Shown here piece by piece: positions 9,318-19,485 of a DNA stretch of 64,000 nt. Position numbers and translations under genes: made by a program. The stretch is from positions 26,385-90,384 of the forward strand of contig CAMCBU010000006.1 of the NCBI GenBank assembly GCA_945873095.1, in the 5' to 3' direction. The notes beneath the pieces were generated by a model, which did not search any database, had not been told where the DNA came from, and was given only the letters and a program-made list of their open reading frames with translations. The number at the start of each line of letters is the position of its first letter. Within the stretch, counting starts at the first letter, position 1. Origin of the DNA: Klebsiella pneumoniae (GTDB taxonomy: Bacteria; Pseudomonadota; Gammaproteobacteria; Steroidobacterales; Steroidobacteraceae).

Positions 9318-10418
9318 TCAAAGGCTGATGAGAGCGCGTCCGTGACGAACGAAAGGCAACTTCACGACCCGGGCGGCGAGCAACTTGCCGCGGATGTCGA
9401 CTTGTACGGTCTCGCCGGTGGCACGCGGCACACGGGCGAAGGCGACGGAGCGCTCGAGCGTCGGCGCGAAGGTGCCGCTCGTCACCTCGCCTTCGCCCAC
9501 GCCGGGCACCACCACCTTTTGATGCGAACGCAACACGCCGCGATCCTCGAGCAGCAAGCCGACGAGTTTCAGCGGCGAACCACCGGACTGGCGGATGGCC
9601 TCGAGCGCTGCACGCCCGACGAAATCACGCTCGGGGGGCTCGAAGGCGACGGTCCAAGCGAGACCCGACTCGAGCGGATGGCGAGTCTCGTCCATGTCGT
9701 TGCCATAGAGATTCATGCCCGCCTCGAGACGCAACGTGTCGCGCGCGCCGAGACCGCAGCTCGCGACACCGGCCGCGTTGAGCGCTCGCCACACGGACTC
9801 GGCCTCGGCGGCGGGAATCACGACTTCGAAACCATCTTCACCGGTGTAGCCGGTGCGCGCGACGAACCACGCACCGCATTCGGTGCCAAAGAAAGGCTCG
9901 AGCAACAGCGCGCGCGCGCGATCCTCGGGCTCTAGCAACTCCGCCACCGCCGCACGCGCCTTCGGACCTTGTACGGCAATCATGGCAAGGTCCGTACGCT
10001 CGAGGATCTCGATGTCGAGACCCCAATCGGCCGCACACCGACGCATCCAGGCGAGGTCGTGATCCCGCGTACCCGCATTGACGACGATTCGGAAATGACT
10101 CTCGGTCAAAAAATAGATGATCAGATCGTCGATCACACCGCCCGTGGCGTTGAGCATGCAGCTGTAGAGCGCTTTGCCCGCGATGCGCAATTTACCGACA
10201 TCGTTCGCCACGAGGCGCAGCAGAAAGGCACGCGTGGCAGCCCCACGCAGATCGACGACACACATATGGGAGACATCGAACATGCCGGCATCGCGCCGCA
10301 CATGATGATGCTCCTCGATTTGCGAGCCGTAGTTGACTGGCATATCCCAGCCGCCGAAGTCGACCATGCGCGCGCCTTGCGCGACATGCAGATCGTATAG
10401 CGGTGTCTTGCGTCCCAT
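9318..10418 (-). CDS. gcvT: glycine cleavage T protein (aminomethyltransferase)
   Basis: A 366-residue tetrahydrofolate-dependent aminomethyltransferase that releases ammonia from the H-protein intermediate and forms methylene-THF. It starts [18 protein letters not shown], followed by [22 protein letters not shown] (with the conserved Asp-Val-Ser-His), [26 protein letters not shown] and the [19 protein letters not shown] C-terminal motif. The ATG at 10418 has the SD GGGGAGGG eight bases upstream. It is the first cistron after the glycine riboswitch and terminator and probably heads the long minus-strand operon. Confidence 0.97.
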   Translation of the reverse strand: MGRKTPLYDLHVAQGARMVDFGGWDMPVNYGSQIEEHHHVRRDAGMFDVSHMCVVDLRGAATRAFLLRLVANDVGKLRIAGKALYSCMLNATGGVIDDLIIYFLTESHFRIVVNAGTRDHDLAWMRRCAADWGLDIEILERTDLAMIAVQGPKARAAVAELLEPEDRARALLLEPFFGTECGAWFVARTGYTGEDGFEVVIPAAEAESVWRALNAAGVASCGLGARDTLRLEAGMNLYGNDMDETRHPLESGLAWTVAFEPPERDFVGRAALEAIRQSGGSPLKLVGLLLEDRGVLRSHQKVVVPGVGEGEVTSGTFAPTLERSVAFARVPRATGETVQVDIRGKLLAARVVKLPFVRHGRALISL

Positions 10419-10448
10419 GCTCTGCGCCCTCCCCGAGCCGACCGGCCC

Positions 10449-10490
10449 AGGCCCAAAAAACCTAGGCCAAAAAACCGAGGCCAAAAAAAA
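10449..10490 (-). repeat. triplicated AGGCC-polyA direct repeat in the gcvT leader
   Basis: Three imperfect tandem copies of about 14 bases, each a short AGGCC(C) block followed by six to eight A residues on the plus strand. They therefore read as T-runs followed by GGCC on the transcribed strand. The first T-run (plus A8 at 10483-10490) is the U-tract of the upstream intrinsic terminator. The two others follow at 10467-10474 and 10454-10460. The function of the extra copies is not known. Confidence 0.7.
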
Positions 10491-10520
10491 GAGCGGCGGA
10501 GGCCTATCGACCTCCGCCGC
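10483..10520 (-). terminator. intrinsic terminator downstream of the glycine riboswitch
   Basis: A perfect 10-bp GC-rich stem (10493-10502 with 10511-10520) and 8-base loop are followed on the minus strand by eight U residues. It lies directly after the second glycine aptamer and about 65 bases before gcvT, the position of a riboswitch expression platform. Ligand binding to aptamer 2 presumably controls formation of this stem. Confidence 0.92.
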
Positions 10521-10710
10521 CCCTCTGTCCTTGAACCTGAGAGATCGGGTACTTGCCGTACCGCTCCCCTTCGGTGGGCTCCCGGTGGGGAGCCGCTCTC
10601 CAGAATTCGCCTGCGACCTGCCGTTCTTTTGCCTGAGCGTTTCCGGGCGGAAACTTGCGCCTTCGGCGTCCGAAGCCGCCCTAACGGGGCGCTCGAATCT
10701 CTCCGGCGAG
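10521..10710 (-). promoter_or_regulatory. tandem glycine riboswitch
   Basis: Read on the minus strand, two glycine aptamers are recognisable. Aptamer 1 (about 10710-10617) contains GGAGAGATTC, the GCCGAAGGCGCAA joining segment and CGCTCAGGCAAAAGAAC. Aptamer 2 (about 10604-10521) contains CTGGAGAGCGG, CACCGAAGGGGAGCGG and CTCTCAGGTTCAAGGACAGA. These match the conserved cores of the tandem glycine riboswitch that senses glycine upstream of gcv operons. A terminator follows immediately. Expected output, from the family, is raised gcvT-H-PA-PB expression when glycine is abundant. Confidence 0.95.
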
Positions 10711-10733
10711 GTCTGATAACGCGAACGGGCGTA

Positions 10734-10742
10734 ATCATAGCA
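10734..10742 (-). promoter_or_regulatory. extended -10 promoter for the gcv riboswitch transcript
   Basis: On the minus strand the sequence TGCTATGAT forms an extended -10 (TGn plus TATGAT) about 25 bases upstream of aptamer 1. No good -35 hexamer is visible at 17 bases, which is tolerated by extended -10 promoters. The predicted start is near 10727, giving a riboswitch leader with almost no unstructured 5' tail. Confidence 0.55.
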
Positions 10743-10803
10743 GCCCGCACGATCGCGCGGCGTCTGACTTACACTGTCCATACGTCCTGACAGGAGCCCC
10801 CCG

Positions 10804-12584
10804 ATGCCGTCCAACTTGCGGTCCCGACTCTCGACCCTGAAGTTACTTCCGGTCGTCGCCTTGAGTCTGCTCACGATGCCTATGGGTATGACAGCCGAGC
10901 CCGCCTCGCCGTCCCTGTCGGCTTTGTTCGAGCGCACTTGGGAGGCGGAACTCGCGGCCGATCCGCAAAGCGCGACCTATCTCGGCGACACCCGTTACAA
11001 CGACCGCTGGACCGACCTGTCGATCGCCGCGATCGAGCAGCGGGTAGCCGCGGATCGCGCCACCCTCGAGTCACTCAAAGCGATTCCGCGGGACACCCTC
11101 ACACCCGCCGAGCAGCTCGATTACGATCTTTTCGAACGCGAGTACCGGCAGCGCCTGGCCACCGCACCGTTCAAGCCGTGGCTTTATCGCATCGATCATC
11201 AAGGCGGCATCCAGACGCTGTCGGAAATCACCGAGCTGCTGCCCTTCCAGTCGGTCAAGGACTACGAAGATTGGATTGCGCGCCTCAACGGGATCGGCAC
11301 GCTCATCGATCAACACATCGCGCTGCTCGATCTCGCCGTTCGCGAGGGGCGCACGCAACCGCGCGTGATCATGCAAAGAATTCCGGCACAGCTCGCCTTG
11401 CAAAACGTGTCCAAGCCCGAGGACAGCCCGTTCTATGCGCCTTTCGGTCGCTTCCCAGACCATCTCGATCCCGCTAGCCGGGCACGCCTGAAGGCCGCCG
11501 GTCTGCGCGCCATCGAGACCGTCGTGCTGCCCGCCTATCGGCGTTTCACGACGGCATTCGAGCAACGCTACCTACCGGCCACACGTGACAGCGTCGGCAT
11601 CTCGGCGACCCCCGCGGGTGCCGATTTCTACCGCGAACGCATCGCCTATCACACCACGAGCAGCGCGCTGACCGCGGAGGAAATTCACGCCATCGGCCTG
11701 TCCGAAGTTGCACGGATTCGCAGCGAGATGCTCGCGATCAAAGATCGCGTCGGCTTCAAAGGTAGCTTGCAAGAGTTTTTCGTCTTCCTGCGTACCGACC
11801 CACAGTTCTATCACCCGACACCGGAAGCCTTGTTCGAGGCCTATCAAGCCGTCTCGAAGCGGATCGACCCTGGTCTCGTCAGACTCTTTGGCAAACTGCC
11901 ACGCACTCCCTATGGTGTGCGCGCGATCCCTCGCACCAGCGCGCCGAACACCACCACCGCCTATTACCAGCCGCCGGCAGCCGATGGCACGCGACCGGGC
12001 TTTTACTACGTCAATCTGTATCGCCCCGAGGTGCGTCCCAAATACGAAATGGAAGTCTTGTCGGTGCACGAGGCGGTACCAGGACATCACTTGCAGATTG
12101 CGCTCGCCATGGAACAGGCGTCGATGCCGCAGTTCCGTCGTAACGCCGGCTACACGGCCTACGTCGAAGGCTGGGCGCTCTACTCCGAGAGCCTCGGGGA
12201 AGAGCTCGGTCTCTACCAAGACCCTTACTCGAAGTTCGGGCAATTGACCTATGACATGTGGCGTGCCGTACGACTCGTGGTTGACACTGGGCTGCATTCG
12301 AAAGGCTGGAGTCGCGAACAGGCGATCGAGTTTTTCAAGAACAACGCGGCCAAGACCGAAGCCGACATCATCAATGAAATCGATCGCTACATCGCCTGGC
12401 CGGGCCAGGCACTGGCCTACAAAATTGGACAGCTGCGCATCCAGTCGCTGCGGCGCGAAGCTGAGCGGCAGCTTGGTGATCGTTTCGACATCCGCGCCTT
12501 TCATGATGTGGTGCTCGAGACCGGGGCCGTGCCACTCGATGTCATGGAGGGTAAAGTGCGCGCTTGGATAACGAGGCAGGCACG

Positions 12585-12588
<4 letters not shown>
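10804..12588 (+). CDS. DUF885 family exported metallopeptidase-like protein
   Basis: A 594-residue DUF885 protein. A basic N-terminus and a hydrophobic stretch ending near MGMTAEPA (about residues 11-30) suggest a signal peptide, so periplasmic or secreted location is likely. The family's HEAVPGHH motif (His422, Glu423, His428) resembles a zinc-peptidase site. The C-terminal [10 protein letters not shown] and [13 protein letters not shown] segments are also diagnostic. Peptidase activity is inferred from the motif. SD CAGGAG lies 7-8 bases before the ATG. A TACACT -10-like hexamer occurs at 10770-10775 without a clear -35. Its stop overlaps the ispG start (ATGA). Confidence 0.88.
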
Positions 12589-13804
<1,216 letters not shown>

Positions 13805-13808
<4 letters not shown>

Positions 13809-14158
13809 GTCGTGACGAGTCGCAAAAAAATTCCTTGGCCGCCAAGAGATGCCTGCCCTGTGAAGGTGGCGTTCCGGCGCTCAGTCGCCCCGAGTGTGAG
13901 CGCCTGCTTGCACAACTCGCATCGGATTGGCGTCTGTCGCCCGATGGTACGGAGCTGCAACGCGAGCTCGTGTTCAAGGATTTCTTTCGCACCATGAGCT
14001 TCGTCAACGCGCTGGCCCATGTCGCCAATGCCGAAGATCATCATCCGGATCTCGCCATCGGCTACAACTATTGCCGCATCCGCTACACCACCCATGCGAT
14101 TGGTGGGCTATCGGAAAACGATTTCATCTGCGCCGCCAAAATCGACGCGCTAGGCTGA
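13805..14158 (+). CDS. phhB: 4a-hydroxytetrahydrobiopterin dehydratase (PCD)
   Basis: A 117-residue pterin-4a-carbinolamine dehydratase. The active-site motif [12 protein letters not shown] (His-His-Pro-Asp) is intact, followed by [17 protein letters not shown]. The enzyme dehydrates 4a-hydroxytetrahydropterin formed by aromatic amino acid hydroxylases. No phenylalanine hydroxylase gene is in the window, so the physiological partner is unknown. The ATG overlaps the ispG stop (ATGA), making a three-gene plus-strand operon with DUF885 and ispG. About 14 N-terminal residues lie outside the conserved domain. Confidence 0.93.
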
Positions 14159-14194
14159 CCGCCTGCGATCGCCCTGTATCGACGCCAACCTCGG

Positions 14195-15460
14195 CTAGGC
14201 GCTGCGCCTCGCAAAGCGCGGCAGTTCACCCTCGAGCCCGAGCGCTCGCAGCGCAAACGGTCGACGTAGCGTTGCATTGCGTCCAATCAGACTCATCCCG
14301 CGCTCGGCCAGCGCACCGATCGCCCCGCCGCCAAACGCGAGGTAGCGGTTGATGCCATCCAACGCGAAACTCATCAGTTCATTCTCACTCTTGCGCCAAC
14401 GCTCGTAGCGGCGTAACGCAAGACTGGCACCCGGTGATTCACCGCGCGCGATCGCCCACTCGATCACCTCGGCCAAACTCGCTGCGTCGAGCAAACCGAG
14501 ATTCACGCCCTGCCCCGCCAAGGGGTGGATGATGTGCGCCGCATCGCCGATCAAGGCGCAGCGCTCGCGCGTGTAGCGCTCGGCATTGACGCGACGCAGC
14601 GGAAAGCTGCGACGCTCGCTAGCGAGTCGCAAGTCACCGAGCACGCGATCACTCGCTTCGGTCACGGCTCGATTGAATTCATCGTCACTCGCGGCCAGCA
14701 AGCCCTCCGCTTTCGCGCGCGGCAACGACCACACCAACGAACACTCGCAGGTGGCCAGTGGCAGCAAAGCGAGCGTTCCATCACCCAGAAATCGCTGCCA
14801 CGCCGTGTTTTCATGCGGAGCCTCGCACGCGAGATTGGCGACGATCGCCAGCTGCCCGTAATCCTGCGACTCGATACCGAGTCCGGCCATGCGGCGCACC
14901 ATCGAACGCGCGCCATCTGCACCGATGACCAAGCGAGTCGTTACCGATTCAGTCGCCGTCCGGAGCGCCACGGCATCGGGCAAAAAATTCAACCGCTGCA
15001 CGGACTCTTCCCGCAGCACACCGCCTGCCGCCTCGAACGCAGCGAGTGCGGCGCGCTGCAAAGCGCCGTTACCGACGATGTACCCGAGATTGGGTTCGGC
15101 CAGCTCCGCCGCCTCGAAACGCAAACTGCCGTCACCGCGCGGCGGAGCGCTCGCGGGCCAGACGTGCATGCGCTCGTAGGCCGACAACGCCCGAGGTTGC
15201 GCGGCTAGTGCCGACCAGACACCGGCATGCTGCAAGATGCGCTCGCTCGCTCGCGAGATCGCGAACACGCGCAGATCCGCGAGGTCCTGCGCGGGTGGCG
15301 TCGGCCACTCGCGCGAAGGAACGTCGCGCTCGAGCAGCAAAACGCGGCCGGCACGACAAAGCCCGGCGCGCAGCAGCAGCGCACCTTGCGCCGCACCGAC
15401 GGGACCGCCGCCCACGATGGCGACATCGAAATCCGTCTCGCCAGCGATGCCCGCACTCAC
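14195..15460 (-). CDS. UbiH/UbiI-family FAD monooxygenase, second copy
   Basis: A 421-residue flavoprotein hydroxylase of the UbiH/UbiF/VisC/COQ6 family. DVAIVGGGPVGAAQGALLL is the N-terminal Rossmann FAD motif, LVIGADGARSMVRRM is the DG motif, and CALIGDAAHIIHPLAGQGVNLG is the C-terminal FAD/ribityl (GD) motif. By position after ubiH it corresponds to UbiI/VisC, likely the C5 hydroxylase of ubiquinone synthesis. Regiospecificity cannot be read from sequence. GTG at 15460 forms a GTGA overlap with the ubiH stop and was preferred over an upstream extension lying inside ubiH. Confidence 0.9.
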   Translation of the reverse strand: MSAGIAGETDFDVAIVGGGPVGAAQGALLLRAGLCRAGRVLLLERDVPSREWPTPPAQDLADLRVFAISRASERILQHAGVWSALAAQPRALSAYERMHVWPASAPPRGDGSLRFEAAELAEPNLGYIVGNGALQRAALAAFEAAGGVLREESVQRLNFLPDAVALRTATESVTTRLVIGADGARSMVRRMAGLGIESQDYGQLAIVANLACEAPHENTAWQRFLGDGTLALLPLATCECSLVWSLPRAKAEGLLAASDDEFNRAVTEASDRVLGDLRLASERRSFPLRRVNAERYTRERCALIGDAAHIIHPLAGQGVNLGLLDAASLAEVIEWAIARGESPGASLALRRYERWRKSENELMSFALDGINRYLAFGGGAIGALAERGMSLIGRNATLRRPFALRALGLEGELPRFARRSA

Positions 15461-16695
15461 AGCGGCAAGCCGCGCGCGAGGCGCGGGGTACGACCCGCGA
15501 ACCCCCAACTCAAGCGCGACATCGCCTGTTTCGCTGTGGGCGACAGATCGAACAACCATAAACCGACATCACGCATCAAAGGCACACCGGGACGCTGATC
15601 GCCGAAGAGTTTCACGAGTCGATCGGTGAAGTCGATGATGCCGTCGCGATCGGCGCTGCGTCGCCGCGCGAACTCGGCGAGCAGTGTTGCCGAGCCCACA
15701 TCGACACCGCACCCATCGCGCCTCGCATCGGTCAGCGCACCCATCAATATCTCAGCGAGCGTCACCGCATCGCGCAGACCCAAATTGAAGCCTTGACCGG
15801 CGACCGGGTGCAACGCTTGCGCGGCGTTACCGATGAGCACGCAGCGATCGGCCGTGACCGCAGCCGAACGGGTCAAGCGCAGCGGGTACGCCTGCCGCCG
15901 ACCGACGCGCAGCAAACGACCGATACGCCAACCGAAGGCCGACTGCAGGCGCGCGAGGTAATCGGCATCCGAGAGGGCGAGAACTTCCTCGGCCGCACTC
16001 GGCGACAACGTCCACACGATCCCATAGTGCCCATCGTACAAGGGCAATACCGCGAACGGCCCCGACGGCGTGAAACGCTCGTACGCCGTGCCATCGGCAG
16101 GTCTCGAGCTGGCGACGTGCGCCACGATCGCGACCTGCTGATAATCCTCGACGTTCGCCTCAAGCCGAGCCGCGCTGCGGACCAAAGAATTCGCCCCATC
16201 GGCCGCCACCACGAGTCGCGCCCGCAGTGGCCGCTCGCTAGGCTCGGTGTGAAGTACGACTCCCTCGTCGTCAAAGGCCACCGCGGTACAGCGGGCCGGC
16301 ATGCGGCGCTCGAGACTCGCCTGCTCCGCGAGTGCCGCAGTCAAAACGCGCCCCATCGCGCGATTGGTGATGACGTATCCAAACGCGTCGATGTCGTGCT
16401 CGCGCGAATCGAGTCGGGCGAAACCGGCACGACCTGCATCCGAGACGTGGATTTCCCGAATCGGCGCGGCCTCGGTGGCCATCGCAGACCAGACACCGAG
16501 TGACTCGAACACCCGTCGTGTGCCATTGCCGAGTGCGGTGGTCCGATCATCGAAACTCGGTTGGGCGGTGGCATCGGGTGCCACGCCCTCGATCAGCGCG
16601 ATGCGCAAATCGGTCGGCCGCAGCGCGAGTGCCAAACTCGCACCGACGAGCCCACCGCCCACGATCGCCAGATCGACCTCGAGGTGCTCGCTCAC
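15457..16695 (-). CDS. ubiH: 2-octaprenyl-6-methoxyphenol hydroxylase (UbiH)
   Basis: A 412-residue FAD monooxygenase of ubiquinone biosynthesis (C1 hydroxylation). It has DLAIVGGGLVGASLALAL for FAD binding, DDRTTALGNGTRRVFESLG, LVVAADGANSLVRSAA (DG motif), the C-terminal CVLIGNAAQALHPVAGQGFNLGLRD motif region, and the pepP-ubiH-ubiI gene order. GTG at 16695 is preferred because GAGG lies eight bases upstream and the product begins just before the Rossmann fold. An in-frame GTG at 16716 is the alternative. Confidence 0.93.
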   Translation of the reverse strand: MSEHLEVDLAIVGGGLVGASLALALRPTDLRIALIEGVAPDATAQPSFDDRTTALGNGTRRVFESLGVWSAMATEAAPIREIHVSDAGRAGFARLDSREHDIDAFGYVITNRAMGRVLTAALAEQASLERRMPARCTAVAFDDEGVVLHTEPSERPLRARLVVAADGANSLVRSAARLEANVEDYQQVAIVAHVASSRPADGTAYERFTPSGPFAVLPLYDGHYGIVWTLSPSAAEEVLALSDADYLARLQSAFGWRIGRLLRVGRRQAYPLRLTRSAAVTADRCVLIGNAAQALHPVAGQGFNLGLRDAVTLAEILMGALTDARRDGCGVDVGSATLLAEFARRRSADRDGIIDFTDRLVKLFGDQRPGVPLMRDVGLWLFDLSPTAKQAMSRLSWGFAGRTPRLARGLPL

Positions 16696-16719
16696 TGCAT
16701 GATCCTCACGCCGCACTCA

Positions 16720-18078
16720 TCACGCTGCACTCATCAGGGCTTCGATCTCCGCGACAGCCTTGGGCACGCTCGCGGTGAGCACCTCGGGCTCATCCGCCGT
16801 GACGAGCACATCATCTTCGATGCGGATACCCAGGCCGCGAAATTCCGGCGGTACGCCGCGGGTCCCGGGCGCGACATAAAGCCCAGGCTCAATCGTCAGC
16901 ACCATGCCAGGTTCGAGCAGGCGCCAAGCATCGCCGATTTTGTAATCGCCTACGTCGTGCACGTCCATGCCGAGCCAGTGCCCGGTTCGATGCATATAAA
17001 ACCGCCGATACTCCTGCGACTTGATCAACGCAGGGAGACGACCCTTGAGCAGACCCAGTTTCACCATGCCGGCGGTCAACACCTCGACGGCGACCTCGTG
17101 CGGGCGGTTCCAGTCGTTACCGACGCGCACCGCGTCGATCGCCGCGAGGTTCGCCTCGAGCACCACCTCGTAAGCGGCGCGCTGGGCATCCGTGTAGCGC
17201 CCGTTCACTGGAAAGGTGCGCGTGATGTCGGAAGCGTAAGTCTGATATTCGCAACCCGCATCGATCAGCAACAGCTCGCCATCGTTCAAGACGGACTCGT
17301 TTTCGCGGTAGTGCAGGATGCAAGCATTGGCGCCACCGCCCACGATGGGCAGGTAGGAGAGATCCGCGCGCCATCTCGCAAACTCGTGGCGCAGTTCGGC
17401 CTCGAGCTCGTACTCGTAACAGCCGGGCCGACAAAACCGCATGGCGCGCACATGCGCAGCGGCGGCGATCCGCGCCGCCTCTCGCATGCGTTCGATTTCG
17501 CCACGGCTCTTGAAGAGTCGCATCTCGTTGAGCACGTGTTCGAGCGCCACCATCTCATGCGGCGCATGACGCCCTTGCTTGGCCTCGGCACGCAGACGAT
17601 TCACCCAACCGACGACCCGCTGGTCGAACTCGCGATCGTGCCCCACCGAGTAGTAGAGCTTGGCTCGATCCTCGAGCAAGCCCGGGAGAATCTCGTCGAT
17701 GTCGCTGATGGGGAAAGCATCTGCGGCGCCGTATTCGCGCCGCGCACCGACTGGGCCTGCGCGCCGCCCGTCCCACGTTTCGCGCGCCGGATCTCGATCG
17801 CGCACGAACAGGAGATAGTCCCCCTGCGGACGGCCCGGTATCAACACTGCCACCGACTCGGGCTCATCGAAGCCCGTCAGGTAGTGGAAATAACTGTCCT
17901 GACGGTAAGCGAATTCGACATCGTTGTTGCGCATCGGCACGGGTGCCGCCGCGACGATCGCGATGGCGTCGCGACCCATCGTCTTCATGAACTGACGGCG
18001 ACGGCGTGCGAACTCGTCCCGCCCGAGTGGCGGTAGAGCACCCGTCGGGCCGAGTTTAGTGGAGCGAGACCGGACCAT
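16720..18078 (-). CDS. pepP: Xaa-Pro aminopeptidase
   Basis: A 452-residue creatinase-fold metallopeptidase removing N-terminal residues before proline. The N-terminal domain starts at GRDEFARRRRQF. The catalytic domain shows the dinuclear-metal ligands: the Asp of LLLIDAGCEYQTYASDITR (two Asp), the His of HRTGHWLGMDVHDVGD, the Glu of LTIEPGLYV and the Glu of GIRIEDDVLV. The ATG at 18078 overlaps the UPF0149 stop by 23 bases, and no nearer start codon exists before the conserved domain. The product is cytoplasmic and the gene sits in the ygfB-pepP-ubiH arrangement. Confidence 0.95.
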   Translation of the reverse strand: MVRSRSTKLGPTGALPPLGRDEFARRRRQFMKTMGRDAIAIVAAAPVPMRNNDVEFAYRQDSYFHYLTGFDEPESVAVLIPGRPQGDYLLFVRDRDPARETWDGRRAGPVGARREYGAADAFPISDIDEILPGLLEDRAKLYYSVGHDREFDQRVVGWVNRLRAEAKQGRHAPHEMVALEHVLNEMRLFKSRGEIERMREAARIAAAAHVRAMRFCRPGCYEYELEAELRHEFARWRADLSYLPIVGGGANACILHYRENESVLNDGELLLIDAGCEYQTYASDITRTFPVNGRYTDAQRAAYEVVLEANLAAIDAVRVGNDWNRPHEVAVEVLTAGMVKLGLLKGRLPALIKSQEYRRFYMHRTGHWLGMDVHDVGDYKIGDAWRLLEPGMVLTIEPGLYVAPGTRGVPPEFRGLGIRIEDDVLVTADEPEVLTASVPKAVAEIEALMSAA

Positions 18079-18625
18079 CAGGTGCACTGCCTCCGGTGGT
18101 CGCATCGCGAAACGGCGCAAGCTCGTCGAACAACAACTGCACGCCGACCCGCACGAACTCGATGAGCTCCGCGAGCGCCTCTTCGTTGCTATCGGCCGAC
18201 TCTGCCTCATCGACACTCAGCTGCGTGATCGCGGTGAGATCTCGAACCAATTCGCCCACCTCGGGCGAGAGCGCGTCGATGTCGGGTATCGGTGTGGAAC
18301 CGAGGCCGTACAGGAAACCCTGACACCACTCACCCAAGGCCGCTGCGCGCTCAGCGAGCGGGCGGTCATCATCGGGTAGCAGCATGACGAACTCCATCTG
18401 TCCGTTACCGAGCACGTGTCGCGTCCATTCGAAAACCGCATACAGATCGCCTTCGGCGCCACCGGCGACACCTTCGGGGAACACTTCGCGCAGCCAGTCT
18501 TGCAGAGCGACGCCGTTGCTTGCGCAGAGCGTGCCGGTCAACGTGCCGTGTGCTTCGGGCAGATCGGTCAGGGCCCGCGATTCATCGAGTCGGCTCTCGA
18601 TCGTTCGGTAATCAGGGTGGCTCAT
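18056..18625 (-). CDS. UPF0149 (YgfB-like) protein
   Basis: A 189-residue YgfB/UPF0149 protein, all alpha, of no firmly established function; it normally precedes pepP. The acidic sequence carries the family features SRALTDLPEAHGTLTG, EWCQGFLYGLG and DEAESADSNEEALAELIEF. The ATG at 18625 is chosen from the MSHPDYRTIESRL N-terminus. There is no SD; a CATAAT hexamer ends six bases before the ATG, so the message may be leaderless. It is divergent from the ZapB-like gene with 58 bases between the start codons. Confidence 0.92.
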   Translation of the reverse strand: MSHPDYRTIESRLDESRALTDLPEAHGTLTGTLCASNGVALQDWLREVFPEGVAGGAEGDLYAVFEWTRHVLGNGQMEFVMLLPDDDRPLAERAAALGEWCQGFLYGLGSTPIPDIDALSPEVGELVRDLTAITQLSVDEAESADSNEEALAELIEFVRVGVQLLFDELAPFRDATTGGSAPDGPVSLH

Positions 18626-18631
18626 ATTGAG

Positions 18632-18637
18632 ATTATG
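18632..18637 (-). promoter_or_regulatory. -10 element of a candidate leaderless promoter for UPF0149-pepP-ubiH
   Basis: CATAAT on the minus strand, six bases upstream of the UPF0149 ATG. A TTACCG hexamer lies 18 bases further upstream as a weak -35. A start 6-7 bases downstream of the -10 would fall on or next to the ATG, consistent with the absence of an SD. Confidence 0.45.
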
Positions 18638-18648
18638 CCCTCCGCCCG

Positions 18649-18676
18649 TGGACACCGGTAATCGCAGGCCTATAAT
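18649..18676 (+). promoter_or_regulatory. sigma-70 promoter for the ZapB-like/zapA operon
   Basis: TGGACA (18649-18654), 16-base spacer and a perfect TATAAT (18671-18676). The ATG of the ZapB-like gene follows only seven bases after the -10, and no SD is present, so the transcript should start at or beside the initiation codon. This is one of the best promoter matches in the window. Confidence 0.75.
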
Positions 18677-18683
18677 TTTGCCT

Positions 18684-18923
18684 ATGCAAGCCACTGCAAC
18701 CGAAACGGCCGCCGGCCTCGACGCCGAAATCAAACGCCTCGAGAAACAACTCGACGAGGTGCTCTCGCTGCTCGGTGCTCTGCGCGAGGAAAATCGCGCA
18801 CTGCGCCAACGGCAGGATCACTTGGCCACCGAGCGGGCTAACCTGTTACAGAAAAACGAAGCCGTGCGTACGCGCGTCGAGGCGATGATCGGTCGCCTGA
18901 AGACCTTGGAGCACGGCGCATGA
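18684..18923 (+). CDS. TIGR02449 / ZapB-like coiled-coil protein
   Basis: A 79-residue, almost fully helical protein. Heptad-like Leu spacing runs from about residue 15 to 76 (EIKRLEKQLDEVLSLLGALR, then ENRALRQRQ), predicting one continuous coiled coil. It matches the short TIGR02449 family found just upstream of zapA in many gammaproteobacteria and resembles ZapB in size and structure. A role at the FtsZ ring is inferred from that neighbour. The ATG at 18684 lacks an SD and lies seven bases after TATAAT. The stop overlaps the zapA start (ATGA). Confidence 0.85.
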   Translation: MQATATETAAGLDAEIKRLEKQLDEVLSLLGALREENRALRQRQDHLATERANLLQKNEAVRTRVEAMIGRLKTLEHGA

Positions 18924-19243
18924 GCGGCACCGAAAAAGAGTCCGCTCGGGTCAGCGTTCGCATTCTCGAGAAGGAATTTCTCGTCGCCTGCCCGATGGAG
19001 GAGCGATCCGCCCTGCTCGATTCAGCCGAATACCTCAACCAGCGAATGCGCGAGATCCGCGACAGCGGCAAAGTGGTGGGTTACGACCGCATCGCCGTCA
19101 TCGCGGCTCTGAATCTCGCCAACGATCTGCTGCGGCTGCAAGCGAAGGAACAACGCAGCGAGACCGAAGCTGCATCCAAGCTACGAGTCATGCGCGAACG
19201 GATCGGCACAGCGCTCGAGCGCGATCGACAACTCGAGCTCTGA
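18920..19243 (+). CDS. zapA: cell division protein ZapA
   Basis: A 107-residue ZapA, a cytoplasmic FtsZ-associated protein that promotes bundling of FtsZ filaments. The N-terminal globular part contains VSVRILEKEFLVACPMEER and LNQRMREIRDSGKVVGYDRIAVIAALN. A C-terminal coiled coil starts around residue 70. The gene overlaps the ZapB-like gene by four bases and is followed by 6S RNA and fau, the conserved zapA-ssrS-fau order. Confidence 0.95.
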   Translation: MSGTEKESARVSVRILEKEFLVACPMEERSALLDSAEYLNQRMREIRDSGKVVGYDRIAVIAALNLANDLLRLQAKEQRSETEAASKLRVMRERIGTALERDRQLEL

Positions 19244-19268
19244 CGAGCGCGCCTCTTTGGTGTACCCT
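19240..19268 (+). promoter_or_regulatory. promoter of 6S RNA
   Basis: CTGACG (19240-19245, overlapping the zapA stop codon), a 17-base spacer and TACCCT (19263-19268). The -10 is a poor match but its position puts the start near 19275, at the base of the 6S terminal stem. The assignment depends mainly on that geometry. Confidence 0.45.
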
Positions 19269-19275
19269 TTCGGCG

Positions 19276-19466
19276 GCGTCACCTGCCGTGTTCGATAGTG
19301 AATCGGGTTACCTCTCGACCCTAAGTTTGAACGCCCAGGGGCATCAAGGCTTGCTGTCAGCATTGTGCATGTCCGCCTCGAGCGGAAAGCCTTACCTGAC
19401 GTAGTCCGCCCCACTTGTTGCTCTGTGTCGAGAGCAACGGTTCACACCGGCACTGGCGGGTGACGT
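19276..19466 (+). ncRNA. ssrS: 6S RNA
   Basis: About 190 bases between zapA and fau, the conserved location of 6S RNA, the RNA polymerase sigma-70 holoenzyme-binding regulator. The ends form a long closing stem: 19277-19287 pairs with 19455-19465 over 11 base pairs with a single G-U wobble, and pairing continues to about 19290/19451 with one bulge. The interior can form a long interrupted hairpin with a central open region, as in the family. No ORF occupies the interval. Exact ends are estimated from the stem. Confidence 0.88.
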
Positions 19467-19485
19467 CTGCGATTTTCTCGAGGGA

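Noticed and set aside
16561..18036. 491-codon plus-strand frame antisense to pepP
   Set aside because: Shadow of pepP with no family features.
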